Positions 1 through 9,080 are shown, numbered from the stretch's first letter. The stretch: DNA of 64,000 bases from Frankia sp. QA3 (GCF_000262465.1 NZ_CM001489.1:5773652-5837651); one strand, 5' to 3'. Numbers and translations: made by a program. Notes: generated by a model not told the origin, from the letters alone.

Positions 1-1046
1 GCGCGCCCCGGTGGGCCGGCCGGCCTCGCCGCGGGGCCCGCACCGTCCCAGGGCGCCCGGCGGGCGGGAGCCGAGGTCACCGGACCCACCCGCGTCGGCG
101 CCGGGCGGGGCACCTCGCCGGTGCGGTTGAGCAGCTCCTCGACCTGGCCGATGGCCGGCCCGATGGCCGGCCCGAGGGCGGGGCCACCGCGGGCCGGCGG
201 CTGCGCGATGAGCCGCAGCAGCAGCTCCCGGGCGCTCGGCCGGTCGTCGGGATGCTTCGCCAGGGCGGCGCTGACCAGCCCGACCAGCGGCTCCCGCAGA
301 CCGCGCAGGTCCGGGGCTGCGCCGACGATGCGCATGCCGAGGTCGATGTCCGAGCCGTCGCCGAAGGGATGCCGGCCGGTGCCGGCGTAGGCGATGAGGA
401 TGCCCCAGGCGAAGACGTCCGCCTCGGGTCCGATCGGCCGGCCGTGCACCTGCTCGGGCGCCATCCAGCCGGCCGAGCCGAACCCCCACGCCGTCGGCTT
501 GGCCTTCGCGCCCTCCAACGCCTGCGCGATGCCGAAGTCGATCACTCGCGGGCCGGACAGGGAGAGCATCACGTTGCTCGGTTTGAGGTCGCGGTGGACG
601 AGGCCCGCGCTGTGGATGGCGGTCAGCGCCGTCGCCACCCCGACGGCCAGGCCCGTCAGGGTCGAGGAGGCCAGCGGACCGGAGTCGACCTGCTCGTCCA
701 ACCGGACGCCGTCGATGAACTCGGTGACCAGGTAGGGCGCCGGCGCGTTCGGATCGGCGTCGAGCACCTCGGCGGTGCAGAAGGGGGCGACCCGGCGGGC
801 TGCCTCCACCTCGGCCCGGAACCGGCGGCGGAACTCCTCGTCGGCCGCGAGGTCGGGTCGGATGACCTTCACTGCGACCCGCCGCCCGGCGGTGTTGCGG
901 GCCAGGTAGACCGTGCCCATCCCGCCGACGCCCAGGCGGCTGATGAGGGCGTAGGGGCCGATGGACCGCGGCTCGTGGGGGTTGAGCGGGTCGCCCGGAT
1001 CGGTGCGGGGGTTCGGGCCCGCGGCGTCGTCGACCACGGTCAGCAC
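1..1046 (-). CDS. Serine/threonine protein kinase, C-terminus cut by window edge
   Basis: The 348 visible codons encode a Hanks-type kinase that transfers phosphate from ATP to Ser/Thr of target proteins. The glycine loop LGVGGMGTVY is at residues 38-47, the ATP-anchoring Lys at 60, the catalytic loop HRDLKPSN at 151-158, DFG at 170-172 and an APEQ activation segment end near 196-199. All catalytic residues are present, so it should be active. The GTG start at 1046 opens directly into a short acidic leader before the kinase fold. After the kinase domain (about residue 290) a Pro/Gly/Ala-rich linker begins and runs off the window, where a membrane segment or sensor could lie. The target is unknown. 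Confidence 0.93.
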   Translation of the reverse strand, partial: MLTVVDDAAGPNPRTDPGDPLNPHEPRSIGPYALISRLGVGGMGTVYLARNTAGRRVAVKVIRPDLAADEEFRRRFRAEVEAARRVAPFCTAEVLDADPNAPAPYLVTEFIDGVRLDEQVDSGPLASSTLTGLAVGVATALTAIHSAGLVHRDLKPSNVMLSLSGPRVIDFGIAQALEGAKAKPTAWGFGSAGWMAPEQVHGRPIGPEADVFAWGILIAYAGTGRHPFGDGSDIDLGMRIVGAAPDLRGLREPLVGLVSAALAKHPDDRPSARELLLRLIAQPPARGGPALGPAIGPAIGQVEELLNRTGEVPRPAPTRVGPVTSAPARRAPWDGAGPAARPAGPPGR

Positions 1047-1464
1047 CCTACGGATGTGATCACGACCGCTGCCCACTGGTTGTCACGCGAATGCCTCTCA
1101 GCTCCCGATCCCACGCACGGCCCGGACTCGACCCGCTACCAGCTCGCCCCCGTCCGGCGCCACGCGGCGGTCGGGGTTCGCCGGCGTTCCTGGGTCGCGT
1201 TGTCTCCGTTCGCAGTCTGCCGCACCGCGGGTGCTCTCCGGCACGCACGGGCTCCCGGCCGGTCGTTCGGGTCGGTTGGCCGACAATGTGTTGCGATAGT
1301 GGCCCGAGTCCGGTCCGGGATGGGGCATCGTGGGTGAGTGATTACCGGTGGGGCAGCGCGGGCCGTGGCCGGTGGGCCCCCCTGGCCCGGCTGCCCGTGT
1401 CACGCGCCCGGCCCGGAGAAGCGGCGCGCTCGCGCCGGCGCGCCTCGGGTGCGGCGGTGAACCG
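1047..1464. other. Intergenic region between divergent genes
   Basis: This 418-base stretch separates the kinase gene (leftward) from a small zinc-ribbon gene (rightward). Open frames cross it on both strands but none has family resemblance or a convincing ribosome binding site. It presumably carries both promoters; I cannot place them with confidence. Confidence 0.4.
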
Positions 1465-1647
1465 GTGACCGCCGCCACCGGCGGCGGCTCCCGCAGCGTC
1501 GACGGGCCGTGGCTGCTGTGCCCCTGGTGCGACGGGCCGATCCCGTTGACCCATCTCGTTGCGTCCGATGACGAACCCGGCTCGCAGGTGGCGGTGTGCA
1601 CCGGTTGCGGCCGCCGGGTGAGCTTCCTGCCGCCCACGGAGCCGTGA
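1465..1647 (+). CDS. Small zinc-ribbon protein
   Basis: This 60-residue protein has two CxxC knuckles, LCPWCDG near residues 18-24 and VCTGCGRR near 46-53, spaced as in a treble-clef or rubredoxin-like zinc ribbon. The frame is open further upstream, but GTG at 1465 is preferred because the sequence before it is low-complexity and unlike a structured protein. The function is unknown; small ribbons of this kind often bind nucleic acid or other proteins. It converges on the cold-shock gene with an 18-base gap. Confidence 0.6.
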   Translation: MTAATGGGSRSVDGPWLLCPWCDGPIPLTHLVASDDEPGSQVAVCTGCGRRVSFLPPTEP

Positions 1648-1665
1648 GGATCGACTCCCCGCCGC

Positions 1666-2061
1666 CTATGCCTCCAGCTCATTGGCGACGGCGTGCACGA
1701 CCTTGGCCACCCGCTGCGCGATCCGGCGGTCCGGGTAGCGCCCGCGGCGCAGATCGCGTTGCACGTCGTCCAACACCTTGATCATGTCTTCGACCATGCT
1801 GTGCAGCTCGTCGGGGCTGCGCCGGGCGGCGTGCGCGGCCGCCTTGGCGACCGACGGCGGCGCGGCCAGCAGCCGGACCGACAGCGCCTGGTCCCCGCGC
1901 CGCCCGGCCGCGACGCCGAACTCCACCCGGTCGCCCGGCTTGAGCCGCTCCACCCCCGCCGGGAGGGCGGCCTTGTGGACGAAGACGTCGCCGCCGTCGT
2001 CGCGGCTGAGAAAGCCGAAGCCCTTGTCGACGTCGAACCACTTGACTTTGCCGGTGGGCAC
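1666..2061 (-). CDS. Cold-shock domain protein with C-terminal extension
   Basis: Residues 1-68 form a cold-shock OB fold that binds single-stranded RNA or DNA. It starts at GTG 2061 with the family hallmark TGKVKWFD, followed by RNP1-like KGFGFL (13-18) and RNP2-like VFVHK (26-30). Ordinary CspA proteins are about 67 residues; this one has 131. The extra 60 residues are rich in Arg and Ala and predicted helical, including a DELHSMVEDMIKVLDDVQRD stretch. The long type occurs next to the futalosine genes in other actinobacteria, matching this context. Its role in RNA chaperoning is inferred. Confidence 0.88.
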   Translation of the reverse strand: MPTGKVKWFDVDKGFGFLSRDDGGDVFVHKAALPAGVERLKPGDRVEFGVAAGRRGDQALSVRLLAAPPSVAKAAAHAARRSPDELHSMVEDMIKVLDDVQRDLRRGRYPDRRIAQRVAKVVHAVANELEA

Positions 2062-2298
2062 GGGCGACCTCGTTCTGTGTAACGACAGGACAACGCGACG
2101 AAAGCTGAGGGAGTCCCAGGCTATCCGCCGACCGCACCACGCGCGGGGTCTTCGGTCGCGATCGGCTGTCGGCCGGACCTCACCAGTGACGGTGCCCTCC
2201 CCGGTGTTATCCGGGGTGTACCCCGGGCATGCCAGGTCCTGACCCTGGGCCGACCGTCCGGACTGGACGGCCGGCCCCCGATGGCAGGAGGCGTTTCG

Positions 2299-2526
2299 AT
2301 GGCGAATCCCGATCGCGAGGACTTTCGTACCCCGGAGGACTTCGAGGAGGCCGAGCGCAGCCGGGCTCGGGACGAGGCCGTGCTCGGCGCGGACGGCGGC
2401 CCGGACGATCCCGAGGCGAGCCGCGCGGCCGAGGGTTTGGCCGTGTCCGACCGGGAGGCCGCGAACTACCGCGAGCACGTCGAACGGGGCGCGCACCAGC
2501 AGGGCGAGGGCGCACCGGTCGTCTGA
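2299..2526 (+). CDS. Small acidic hydrophilic protein of unknown function
   Basis: ATG 2299 is chosen because AGGAGG at 2286-2291 lies seven bases upstream; an upstream ATG at 2281 would bury this ribosome binding site in the gene. The 75-residue product is strongly acidic (DRED, PEDFEEAERSR, DDPEAS) and has no membrane segment, Cys or known motif. It may be partly disordered. A terminator-like hairpin follows 10 bases after the stop. I do not recognise the family. Confidence 0.55.
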   Translation: MANPDREDFRTPEDFEEAERSRARDEAVLGADGGPDDPEASRAAEGLAVSDREAANYREHVERGAHQQGEGAPVV

Positions 2527-2536
2527 CCGCCGCCGT

Positions 2537-2564
2537 GGGGTGCCCGTCCTGAGCCGGGCACCCC
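2537..2564 (+). terminator. Terminator-like hairpin
   Basis: GGGGTGCCCG (2537-2546) and CGGGCACCCC (2555-2564) form a perfect 10-bp stem with an 8-base loop just after the small acidic-protein gene. There is no T tract, as is common in high-GC actinobacteria. Confidence 0.6.
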
Positions 2565-2598
2565 GGCCGTCCTCGCCGGCCCCCGTAGGCTGTCGGGC

Positions 2599-3015
2599 GT
2601 GCCGCCGACGCCGACGCCGTCCGAGCAGGCCGGGCCCCAGGCCGGGCCGGTGGCGGGCCGCGCGGACCGGCTCGTGCGGGCAGGATGCGGGCTGTTCGGG
2701 ATCGGCCTGGTCGCCGCCGCGGTCGCGGTGATCCCCTTCTTCTTCGGGGTCAGGAACCTGCCGACGTGGCTGAACGCCGTCGCCGGCGGCGGGCTGACCG
2801 TCGGGTTCGCCGTCGCGCTGACCGGGGTGCTCGCCGCCGTCCGCTCCCGGATCCCCGAGGAGGCCGATCCGGACCTGTACCGGACCAACCCGCACCTCCC
2901 GGTCGAACCGCCCCTCGGCCGCCCCGAACCCGCACTCCACGGCGATCCCGACGGCCGCCCCGGTGCGGACACGCGAGCCGATCCCGGCGCCGGCGTCTCG
3001 GCCCCGACCGCCTGA
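2599..3015 (+). CDS. Two-helix membrane protein of unknown function
   Basis: GTG 2599 opens a 138-residue protein. Two hydrophobic stretches, about residues 33-52 (GLFGIGLVAAAVAVIPFFFG) and 58-79, are joined by a short loop, giving a hairpin in the membrane. The C-terminal 55 residues are Pro/Asp/Arg-rich and probably disordered and cytoplasmic. No enzyme motif is seen. It converges on the HAD gene with a 7-base gap. The function is unknown; small actinobacterial proteins of this shape are common around core genes. Confidence 0.6.
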   Translation: MPPTPTPSEQAGPQAGPVAGRADRLVRAGCGLFGIGLVAAAVAVIPFFFGVRNLPTWLNAVAGGGLTVGFAVALTGVLAAVRSRIPEEADPDLYRTNPHLPVEPPLGRPEPALHGDPDGRPGADTRADPGAGVSAPTA

Positions 3016-3022
3016 TCTGGGG

Positions 3023-3655
3023 TCAACGCCGGCGGGCGGCCTCGCCCAGCAGCCAGGGCGGGAACTCGCCGAGCCGGGCCAGGACGACGTCCGCGCCGGC
3101 GGTGCGCAGCTCCCCCGCCGAGCAGGGGCCCGTGGTCACGCCCACCGCGAGCGCGCCGCCCTCCCGCGCGCCGATCATGTCGCCGACGTGATCCCCGACG
3201 AAGACGTCCACCCGATGGGTGAGCAGGGCGGCCCCCTTCGTCCGCGCGAACAGGGCTCCCTCGACCGCGTCGGCGGCGATGCCGATGCGGTCCAGACTCG
3301 CCCGGGCGAGCGCGGTGCTCTTGGCGGTGACGACGACGACGCGGCCGGCGAGCCGGCGCACCGCGTCCACCGCGGCGCGCGCGTCCGGCATCGGCACCGA
3401 CGCGGGGACCGCGTGCACGGCGGACAGCTCCCGGTAGCGGGCGGCGATGGCGGGCACGTCCGCGGCGGGGAACCAGTGGGCGAGCTCGGTCTCCAGCGGC
3501 GGTCCGAGCCGGGAGACGACCAGGTCGGCGTCGACGGCCACCCCGGTTTCGCCGGACAGCGCGGCGAGGGTGGCCCGGATGCCGGCGCGGGCATCCAGCA
3601 GGGTCAGATCGAGGTCGAATCCGACCACCGGGGCTGATGCCTTCCAGGACGGCAT
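3023..3655 (-). CDS. HAD-superfamily hydrolase, phosphoglycolate-phosphatase-like
   Basis: This 210-residue protein has HAD motif I DLDLT (14-18, nucleophile Asp14, acid/base Asp16), a motif II region around VVVVTAKST, and motif IV VGDHVGDM. It resembles small phosphatases that remove phosphate from metabolites such as phosphoglycolate; the substrate cannot be read from the sequence. The cap insert between motifs I and II is alpha-helical (subclass I). ATG 3655 is used; an in-frame TTG lies directly before it. It neighbours purS divergently, as in related actinobacteria. Confidence 0.82.
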   Translation of the reverse strand: MPSWKASAPVVGFDLDLTLLDARAGIRATLAALSGETGVAVDADLVVSRLGPPLETELAHWFPAADVPAIAARYRELSAVHAVPASVPMPDARAAVDAVRRLAGRVVVVTAKSTALARASLDRIGIAADAVEGALFARTKGAALLTHRVDVFVGDHVGDMIGAREGGALAVGVTTGPCSAGELRTAGADVVLARLGEFPPWLLGEAARRR

Positions 3656-3804
3656 CAACCGAGCTTAGGCCGGACCCGACGGACGGTCGTCGCCGGACGA
3701 TCCGCCGCCCGCGCGGCCACCAGCGCGGGCGGCGGCGTGACGACGGGCCGGCACTCGGCGCAATCCCCGCCGACGGGGCCGCCGGGCCGGTAGTGTCCGC
3801 GGGT

Positions 3805-4089
3805 GTGACCAGGGTTGTGGTGGATGTGATGCTCAAGCCGGAGATCCTCGACCCGCAGGGGCAGGCGGTGCTCAACGCGCTGCCGCGCCTCGGGGTGAGC
3901 GGGATCGTCGGCGTCCGCCAGGGCAAGCGTTTCGAGCTGGAGCTGGCGGACGGGGTGGCGCTGGACGGCGCGGTGCTTGCGCGGGTCGAGCATCTTGCGT
4001 CGACCCTGCTGGCCAACCCGGTCATCGAGGACTACGTGGTGCGGGTCGAGGACGCGTCGGCCGAGCCCAGCGCGAGCGCCGCGAGCTGA
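3805..4089 (+). CDS. purS: Phosphoribosylformylglycinamidine synthase subunit PurS
   Basis: PurS is the small dimeric subunit that holds PurQ and PurL together so that ammonia made by PurQ reaches PurL in the fourth step of purine synthesis. The 94-residue product has the PurS signature: beta strand VVVDVMLKPEILDPQG, then a helix with ALPRLGVSG, then the VRQGKRFEL strand and a C-terminal LANPVIEDY segment. GTG 3805 is chosen because the product then begins TRVVVDV, as in the family. The length is slightly above the usual 80-90 because of a short Ala/Ser tail. purL and purQ are 7-12 kb away on the opposite strand rather than adjacent. Confidence 0.92.
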   Translation: MTRVVVDVMLKPEILDPQGQAVLNALPRLGVSGIVGVRQGKRFELELADGVALDGAVLARVEHLASTLLANPVIEDYVVRVEDASAEPSASAAS

Positions 4090-4222
4090 GCCGGCCGGCC
4101 CCGACCAGCCGAGACGGATGGCGGTCGGGGCGGGCGGCCCGGGTCGGTCCTGGCAGGCGGTCTGTCCTGCGCAGGTGTTGGTGAACTCGCGGGTTGTGAC
4201 GTCTCGGGCGGAACCGCGGAAT

Positions 4223-4573
4223 TCAGAGGACGGTGGGCGCGGCGCCGCTCTCGCTCACCATCGGCCGGCCATGGGCCTGCCAGGCGAGCATCCCGTCGGT
4301 GAGGTTGCGGACCTGCCAGCCGCCCTGGGCGAGGTAGCCCGTGACGGCGGCGGAGCGGCCGCCGGACCGGCACACGACGATCACGTCGTGCCCGCGGGGA
4401 ACCTCGTCGAGCCGGGCGACGAGCTCACCCATCGGGATGTGCAGGGCGTCGGCGATGTGCCCGGCGGACCACTCGTCGGGCTCCCGGACATCCACGAGCA
4501 GAGGGGCACCGTCCGCGGACAGGTCGGCAGGCAGGTCGGCGACGCTGACGGCCGGGATCTGATCAGAACTCAC
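4223..4573 (-). CDS. Single-domain rhodanese-like protein
   Basis: A 116-residue rhodanese fold with active-site loop CRSGGRS at 68-74 (Cys68 would carry the persulfide). LVDVREPDEWSAGHI (26-40) is the CH2-A-like motif, and ALHIPMGEL follows. Single-domain rhodaneses pass sulfane sulfur or detoxify; the partner is unknown. Start GTG 4573 has a weak AGGAT upstream. It sits 3' of mqnD on the same strand with a 53-base gap, so it could be cotranscribed with the menaquinone genes. Confidence 0.88.
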   Translation of the reverse strand: MSSDQIPAVSVADLPADLSADGAPLLVDVREPDEWSAGHIADALHIPMGELVARLDEVPRGHDVIVVCRSGGRSAAVTGYLAQGGWQVRNLTDGMLAWQAHGRPMVSESGAAPTVL

Positions 4574-4626
4574 GTTGCCATCCTGCCACCTACTTCAGCA
4601 GTCGGGACAGCCGACGACCTCCCGGC

Positions 4627-5472
4627 TCAGCGCAACGGCTGGCGCAGCCTCGGCACGAGCTCCGCGTCGGCGGCGCGGGCGAGCAGCGTCTCGATGGCGG
4701 CGAACCCCTCGTCGCCGAGATCGAGGCTGAACTCGTTGACGTACAGCTTGATGTGGGCGTCGACGACGTCGGGCGCCATCTCCTGGGAGTGGGCGAGGAC
4801 GTAGTCGGCGCTTGCGGACGGGTCGGCGAACCCGGCGGCGACGCTGGCGCGCACCGCGGCGGACAGCACGGCGCCGTCCAGCTCGCGGCGGGCGAGGATC
4901 GCGCCGAGCGGGATCGGCAGCGAGGTCTGCTCCTCCCACCAGTCGCCGAGGTCGGCGAGTGCCGTCAGCCCGTACGAGGGGTAGGTGAACCGCGACTCGT
5001 GGATGACCAGCCCCGCGTCATACCGGCCCTCCTGGACCGCCGGCATGATCTTCTCGAACGGCACCACGTCGATGCTGGCCACGCCACGATCGGCGGCCCA
5101 CAGCCGGAACAGCAGGTAGGCGGTGGTGCGGGTGCCGGGGATGGCGACCCGCGCATCGCGCAGGTCGGTGCGGCCGGCGGTGAGGACCAGCGGGCCGCAG
5201 CCGCGGCCCAGCGCCCCGCCGGAGGTCAGCAGCTGGTAGTCGGCCAGCAGCCACGGCAGGGCGCCATAGGAAACCTTGACCAGATCGTCACGCCGCTCGG
5301 CCGCCCGGGAGTTCAGCACGTCGATGTCGGCGAACGTCACTGTCACCGCGGGCGCGTCCGGCACCAGCCCGTGGGCCAGGGCGTGGAAGGCGAACGTGTC
5401 GTTGGGACACGGGGAGATGGCCAGGGACAGCGGCTGGGTGTCCCGCGTCGTGACCGTCCGGCGCTCGCTCAT
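4627..5472 (-). CDS. mqnD: 1,4-dihydroxy-6-naphthoate synthase (futalosine pathway)
   Basis: MqnD converts cyclic dehypoxanthine futalosine to 1,4-dihydroxy-6-naphthoate in the alternative menaquinone route. The 281-residue product has the periplasmic-binding-like fold with the N-terminal signature SPCPNDTFAFHAL, the VKVSYGALPWL segment, GCGPLVL, PGTRTTAYLLFRLW and VIHESRFTY, with a conserved His-Glu in the last. ATG 5472 has a good GGGAGGA eight bases upstream. mqnB lies 90 bases upstream on the same strand, so the two probably form an operon. Confidence 0.94.
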   Translation of the reverse strand: MSERRTVTTRDTQPLSLAISPCPNDTFAFHALAHGLVPDAPAVTVTFADIDVLNSRAAERRDDLVKVSYGALPWLLADYQLLTSGGALGRGCGPLVLTAGRTDLRDARVAIPGTRTTAYLLFRLWAADRGVASIDVVPFEKIMPAVQEGRYDAGLVIHESRFTYPSYGLTALADLGDWWEEQTSLPIPLGAILARRELDGAVLSAAVRASVAAGFADPSASADYVLAHSQEMAPDVVDAHIKLYVNEFSLDLGDEGFAAIETLLARAADAELVPRLRQPLR

Positions 5473-5562
5473 CCCGGTGTCCTCCCGCTCGTCGGTGTCT
5501 GTCCCGCCGATCGCTCGCGTCCGCCGTAGGCCGTCCGCCTGAAGTCTCGTCGTGCGGACTCG

Positions 5563-6591
5563 TCAGCGCGTGCCGTTGCTGCCGTGCTGGGGGCCGGAGC
5601 CCGCCGTCGCCGTCTCGCCGCTGGTGGCGGGCAGCGCCTCGGCGGCGACCAGGCCCTCCGGGTGCGCGACCAGCGCCGCCGCGGCCGTACGCAGGCTGGC
5701 CAGCGCGGCCGGCAGGTTCCAGCCGGCGCGGTCCCGGCGGCCGACCGGATTGCTGATGGCGCGGATCTCCGCGGCGGGGACGCCGAAGGACCGCGCGGCC
5801 AGGGCGACGGCGTAGCCCTCCATCGCCTCAGCCACCGGGTCCAGCCGCTCGGTGAGGGCGCTGGCCCGGCGCTCCGTGCCCGTCACGGTCGACACGCTGA
5901 CCACGGTACCTGTGACGATCCGCCGGCCGGTGGCATCGAGCACGGTGTGCAGCCGTGACACCAGCTCCGGCTCGGGGCGCGCGGTGGACGAGCCGAGGCC
6001 CAGGTCGTCCAGGGTGAGAAACGCCCCGCCGCCGATCGGGCCGCGTCCGTCGGGGCCCCGGTGGGTCGGCGCGCCGGTGGCATGGAAGCCGAGGTTGCGG
6101 TCCATCTCGCTGATCCGGCCGGCGGGCGCCGACGGGGGCTCCTCGTCGAGACCGGACTCGGCGCCCAGATCCGCCGCGACCATCCGCTCGGCGACGACGA
6201 TGTCGCCGATCTCCGCCCAGCCGCGGAACCCGCCCGCGACGCCCATGGCCACCACGAGATCGAACGGTTGCCCGGCCGCGCTCGCGACCGCCAGGGCCGC
6301 CGCGGTGCCGGCGGCGGCGGCCGGACCGCCGGTGCCCGCGGCGAGGACGGTGACCGGGCCACGCCGGCGGCCGACGTAGGGGCCCAACGTCGACGTGGTG
6401 AGCAGCTGGCGGTCCCAGTCGGGGGAAACCAGGTTGCCCGGCCCGGCCGGCAACCTCGTCCGTCCGCGCGACCAGCTACCCATCAGCCCTGCGCACACCG
6501 CGTCTGCCTCGGCTGTCACCGCGGTGACGATCAGGGTGCGGCTCACGACCAGGTCCGGATCATGATCTGGAATGTCCTCGTCTGCCGTCAT
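5563..6591 (-). CDS. mqnB: Futalosine hydrolase
   Basis: MqnB removes hypoxanthine from futalosine to give dehypoxanthine futalosine. The protein has the nucleoside-phosphorylase-like fold: LIVTAVTAEADAV near the N-terminus, VLAAGTGGPAAAAGTA, the DLVVAMGVAGGF core and a VAEAMEGYAVALAA segment containing the purine-binding Met-Glu-Gly. At 342 residues it is longer than many homologues (220-240) because of insertions around residues 30-80 and 165-215 and a tail. The ATG 6591 start could be replaced by GTG at about 6546, nearer the first strand. The neighbour mqnD confirms the pathway. Confidence 0.92.
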   Translation of the reverse strand: MTADEDIPDHDPDLVVSRTLIVTAVTAEADAVCAGLMGSWSRGRTRLPAGPGNLVSPDWDRQLLTTSTLGPYVGRRRGPVTVLAAGTGGPAAAAGTAAALAVASAAGQPFDLVVAMGVAGGFRGWAEIGDIVVAERMVAADLGAESGLDEEPPSAPAGRISEMDRNLGFHATGAPTHRGPDGRGPIGGGAFLTLDDLGLGSSTARPEPELVSRLHTVLDATGRRIVTGTVVSVSTVTGTERRASALTERLDPVAEAMEGYAVALAARSFGVPAAEIRAISNPVGRRDRAGWNLPAALASLRTAAAALVAHPEGLVAAEALPATSGETATAGSGPQHGSNGTR

Positions 6592-6874
6592 GCGCTGTCG
6601 GTCGATCTACTCGAATGCGACCGCGCCGGACGGCGATGTAACGGCACGGGGTTTTCGATGTGGTGCAAATCGGACTTGTTGCCGGACCTTAGCATCACGG
6701 TCGACGCTGCGTGGTCCTGATAGCGGCCAAGGGCACGCTGCGCGCATGCCAGGGCCATGGCCGGTGGCAACGGGGGTACCCGGGTTGGTACGTCCCCCGG
6801 TTCGGCCCCGGCGGTCGCCGGGCGGGCCGCCGCGCGGGCGGCCGGCGCGGGCGGCCGGCGCAGCGGGATGCGGG

Positions 6875-7324
6875 TCAGGGCTTGATCGAGACCACGAACG
6901 GCCAGCTCCCGGATGCCGTGGTCGACTTCGCGTCGGTGGGCGCGGCGAAGACCACGAGGTTCACCGTCCCCTGCACGTTCGGGAGCAGGTAGCGGTAGTG
7001 GGTGTCGGTGATCGTTTCGGTGATCCGCTCGTTGTTGACCGAGAGGAAGTAGCCGCGATCGGCGACCGAGGTCGGAACGTCGATGTTGAGGCTGCCCCCG
7101 GGCCTGGCAGCCAGGTGCGGCGGCGAGACCGATCGCTCGATGAGGGCGCCGTCCCGCAGGTACTGGGCCGCGTTCGTCTTCACGAAGTCCCCGCCCGACT
7201 CCATCGTCACCAGCGGGGTCGGGCGGTCACAGCCGGCGACCCCGAGGCCGACTGCGGCAACGGCGGCGATGATCGCGGCGAGCCGTGGGAACGGCACCCG
7301 ACGGGACCGCGTTGACGTGCGCAC
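6875..7324 (-). CDS. Putative lipoprotein, DUF2771-like
   Basis: The 149-residue product starts at GTG 7324 with basic residues, a hydrophobic stretch (14-30) and lipobox VAGC with Cys32, so it is probably a lipid-anchored secreted protein. The rest is beta-rich (RPGGSLNIDVPTSVADRGY, VNNERITET, GSWPFVVSIKP). It resembles the DUF2771 lipoproteins encoded between futalosine genes and an MFS gene in Streptomyces; that link rests on order and general likeness. The function is unknown. Confidence 0.72.
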   Translation of the reverse strand: MRTSTRSRRVPFPRLAAIIAAVAAVGLGVAGCDRPTPLVTMESGGDFVKTNAAQYLRDGALIERSVSPPHLAARPGGSLNIDVPTSVADRGYFLSVNNERITETITDTHYRYLLPNVQGTVNLVVFAAPTDAKSTTASGSWPFVVSIKP

Positions 7325-7445
7325 GCTCGGAGGTTATCGCCGCCGGTGTCGCGGCGTCCCGGGGCGAGGCGTCCGCGGGTGGTGCCAGGGCGGCGTCGTG
7401 AGCGGTGTCACGTCGTCCCCGGCGGGGCCGATCAGGCCGGCGAGG

Positions 7446-9080
7446 TCAGTCCCGCCGCCGCCGGCCCAGCCCCCGGCGCTGCCGCGGCGCGTCCGGGCGG
7501 GTGGGGTCCTCCAGGGTGGGCGGGATGGGCGCCGACGCATCCCGCCAGGGGGCGACGGACGGCACCGGCGCGGACACCACCGCCGCCGGGTCCGGCTGTG
7601 GCGTCTGGGGCTGGGCACCCGGCGGGTACCCGGCGACGCCGGGCGGGTACGCCCACCCGGCCTGTCCCATACCGGGCTGGCCGACGGTGGGCTGGCCGAC
7701 GGTGGGCTGGCCGACGGTGGGCTGGCCGAGGGGGGCGGGGACGGCACCGGCGGGTCCACCCGTCGGGACGGCGCCGCCCGGCGGCCGGAGGTCGGCGCCC
7801 TGCAGCCGGTCCCGGGCCGCCAGGCGCGAGCGGCGCAGCGCGCCGGCCTGGACGAACAGCGTGCTGCAGACGACGGCGGCGGCCACCGCGAAGCCGACCG
7901 TCCCGGGCATCTCGATGAGCCCGAGGGCGCCACCGGCGACCCAGGTGAGCTGGAGCGCGGTCTCGGAGCGGGCGAATGCGGAGTTGCGCGTCGCCTCCGG
8001 GATGTCGCGCTGGACGACGGCGTCGAGCGCCAGCTTGCCCATCGAGCCGGCCATGGTGGCCAGCAGCGCCGCGACGAGCGAGGTGAACCTGGTGTAGGTG
8101 ATGGCGGCGCCGAGACATCCCCCGGCCGCCAGCACCAAGGCGAGCATGAGGATGCCCTCCGGGCGTCGCCGGCCGAGCCGGCCGCCGATGAACACGCCGA
8201 GCCCGCTGCCGACGCCCGCGGCCACGGCCAGGCCGCCCAGCCACAGGCTGTTGCCGCCGTTGGTCCGCAGCAGGAAGGCGAGATAGAAGGTGAGAAAGCC
8301 GACCAGGCCGCGCAGGACTGCCGTGGCGCGCAGGGCCACCGGCAGCGCGCCGAGGAACGCCCGCAGCCGGGCCCCGAGCCCGCGCCGGCCGTCGCCGGGC
8401 GCGACCGGGGCGCGCAGCGGCAGCTCGCCGGCCGCCGAGTCGACGTGCCGGGGGAGGTTGAAGGCCAGCAGGACGCCGGCCATGTAGACGATCGCGCACA
8501 GCCGCAGCACCCACGGATAGCCGACGAACGGGATGTGCGCGATGCCCAGCCCGAGCGGTGCCACGATGGCGCCGGCAACGATGTTGACCAGCGAGATCCG
8601 CGAGTTGACCTTGACCAGGGTGAGCTCGGCCGGGGCGACCCGGGGAATGACGGCGCTGCGCGCCACGCCGAAGCCACGGGAGAGCACGAGCAGGCCGAGG
8701 GCCAGCGGGTAGACGGCCAGCCCGTGCAGCGCCCCGGCGAGCTGCCAGGCCAGCAGGCCGCGGCCCAGGCAGAGGGCTGCGAGCGCCGTGCGCCGGCCGT
8801 GGGCGACCCGGTCGAGCAGCGGCCCGATGACCGGCGCCAACAATGCGAATGGCACCATGGTGATGAGCAGGTACAAGGCGACCTTCGACCGGGCCTCGCC
8901 GGAGGGCACCGAGAAGAACAGTGACCCGGCCAGCGCGACGGTCACCAGCGCGTCGCCCGCGGCGTTCACGAAGGACAGCTCGGTGAGGGCGGACAGCCCG
9001 GTCCGGTCGGCGCCGTCGCCGCGCACGCTCGACCGCAGCCTTCGCAGGTTGTTCGAGACGGTGCTGCCCAGGTTCACCAT
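7446..9080 (-). CDS. Major facilitator superfamily membrane protein
   Basis: The 544-residue product has about 12 hydrophobic helices between residues 25 and 420, with an MFS-like loop DRVAHGRRTALAALC after helix 2 and RLGRRRPEG in the middle loop. It probably exports or imports a small molecule; the substrate is unknown. The C-terminal 120 residues are cytoplasmic, Pro/Gly-rich and contain three exact PTVGQ repeats, then a basic tail RRGLGRRRRD. ATG 9080 follows a GAGGA about nine bases upstream. It is divergent from the DUF3027 gene, a pair conserved beside mqn genes in other actinobacteria. Confidence 0.85.
   Translation of the reverse strand: MVNLGSTVSNNLRRLRSSVRGDGADRTGLSALTELSFVNAAGDALVTVALAGSLFFSVPSGEARSKVALYLLITMVPFALLAPVIGPLLDRVAHGRRTALAALCLGRGLLAWQLAGALHGLAVYPLALGLLVLSRGFGVARSAVIPRVAPAELTLVKVNSRISLVNIVAGAIVAPLGLGIAHIPFVGYPWVLRLCAIVYMAGVLLAFNLPRHVDSAAGELPLRAPVAPGDGRRGLGARLRAFLGALPVALRATAVLRGLVGFLTFYLAFLLRTNGGNSLWLGGLAVAAGVGSGLGVFIGGRLGRRRPEGILMLALVLAAGGCLGAAITYTRFTSLVAALLATMAGSMGKLALDAVVQRDIPEATRNSAFARSETALQLTWVAGGALGLIEMPGTVGFAVAAAVVCSTLFVQAGALRRSRLAARDRLQGADLRPPGGAVPTGGPAGAVPAPLGQPTVGQPTVGQPTVGQPGMGQAGWAYPPGVAGYPPGAQPQTPQPDPAAVVSAPVPSVAPWRDASAPIPPTLEDPTRPDAPRQRRGLGRRRRD
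7676..7729. repeat. 15-bp tandem repeat in MFS C-terminal tail
   Basis: GCTGGCCGACGGTGG is repeated three times exactly (7676-7720) with a fourth partial copy. It encodes the PTVGQ repeats of the tail on the minus strand. The unit is a multiple of three, so copy number could vary without a frameshift. Confidence 0.85.
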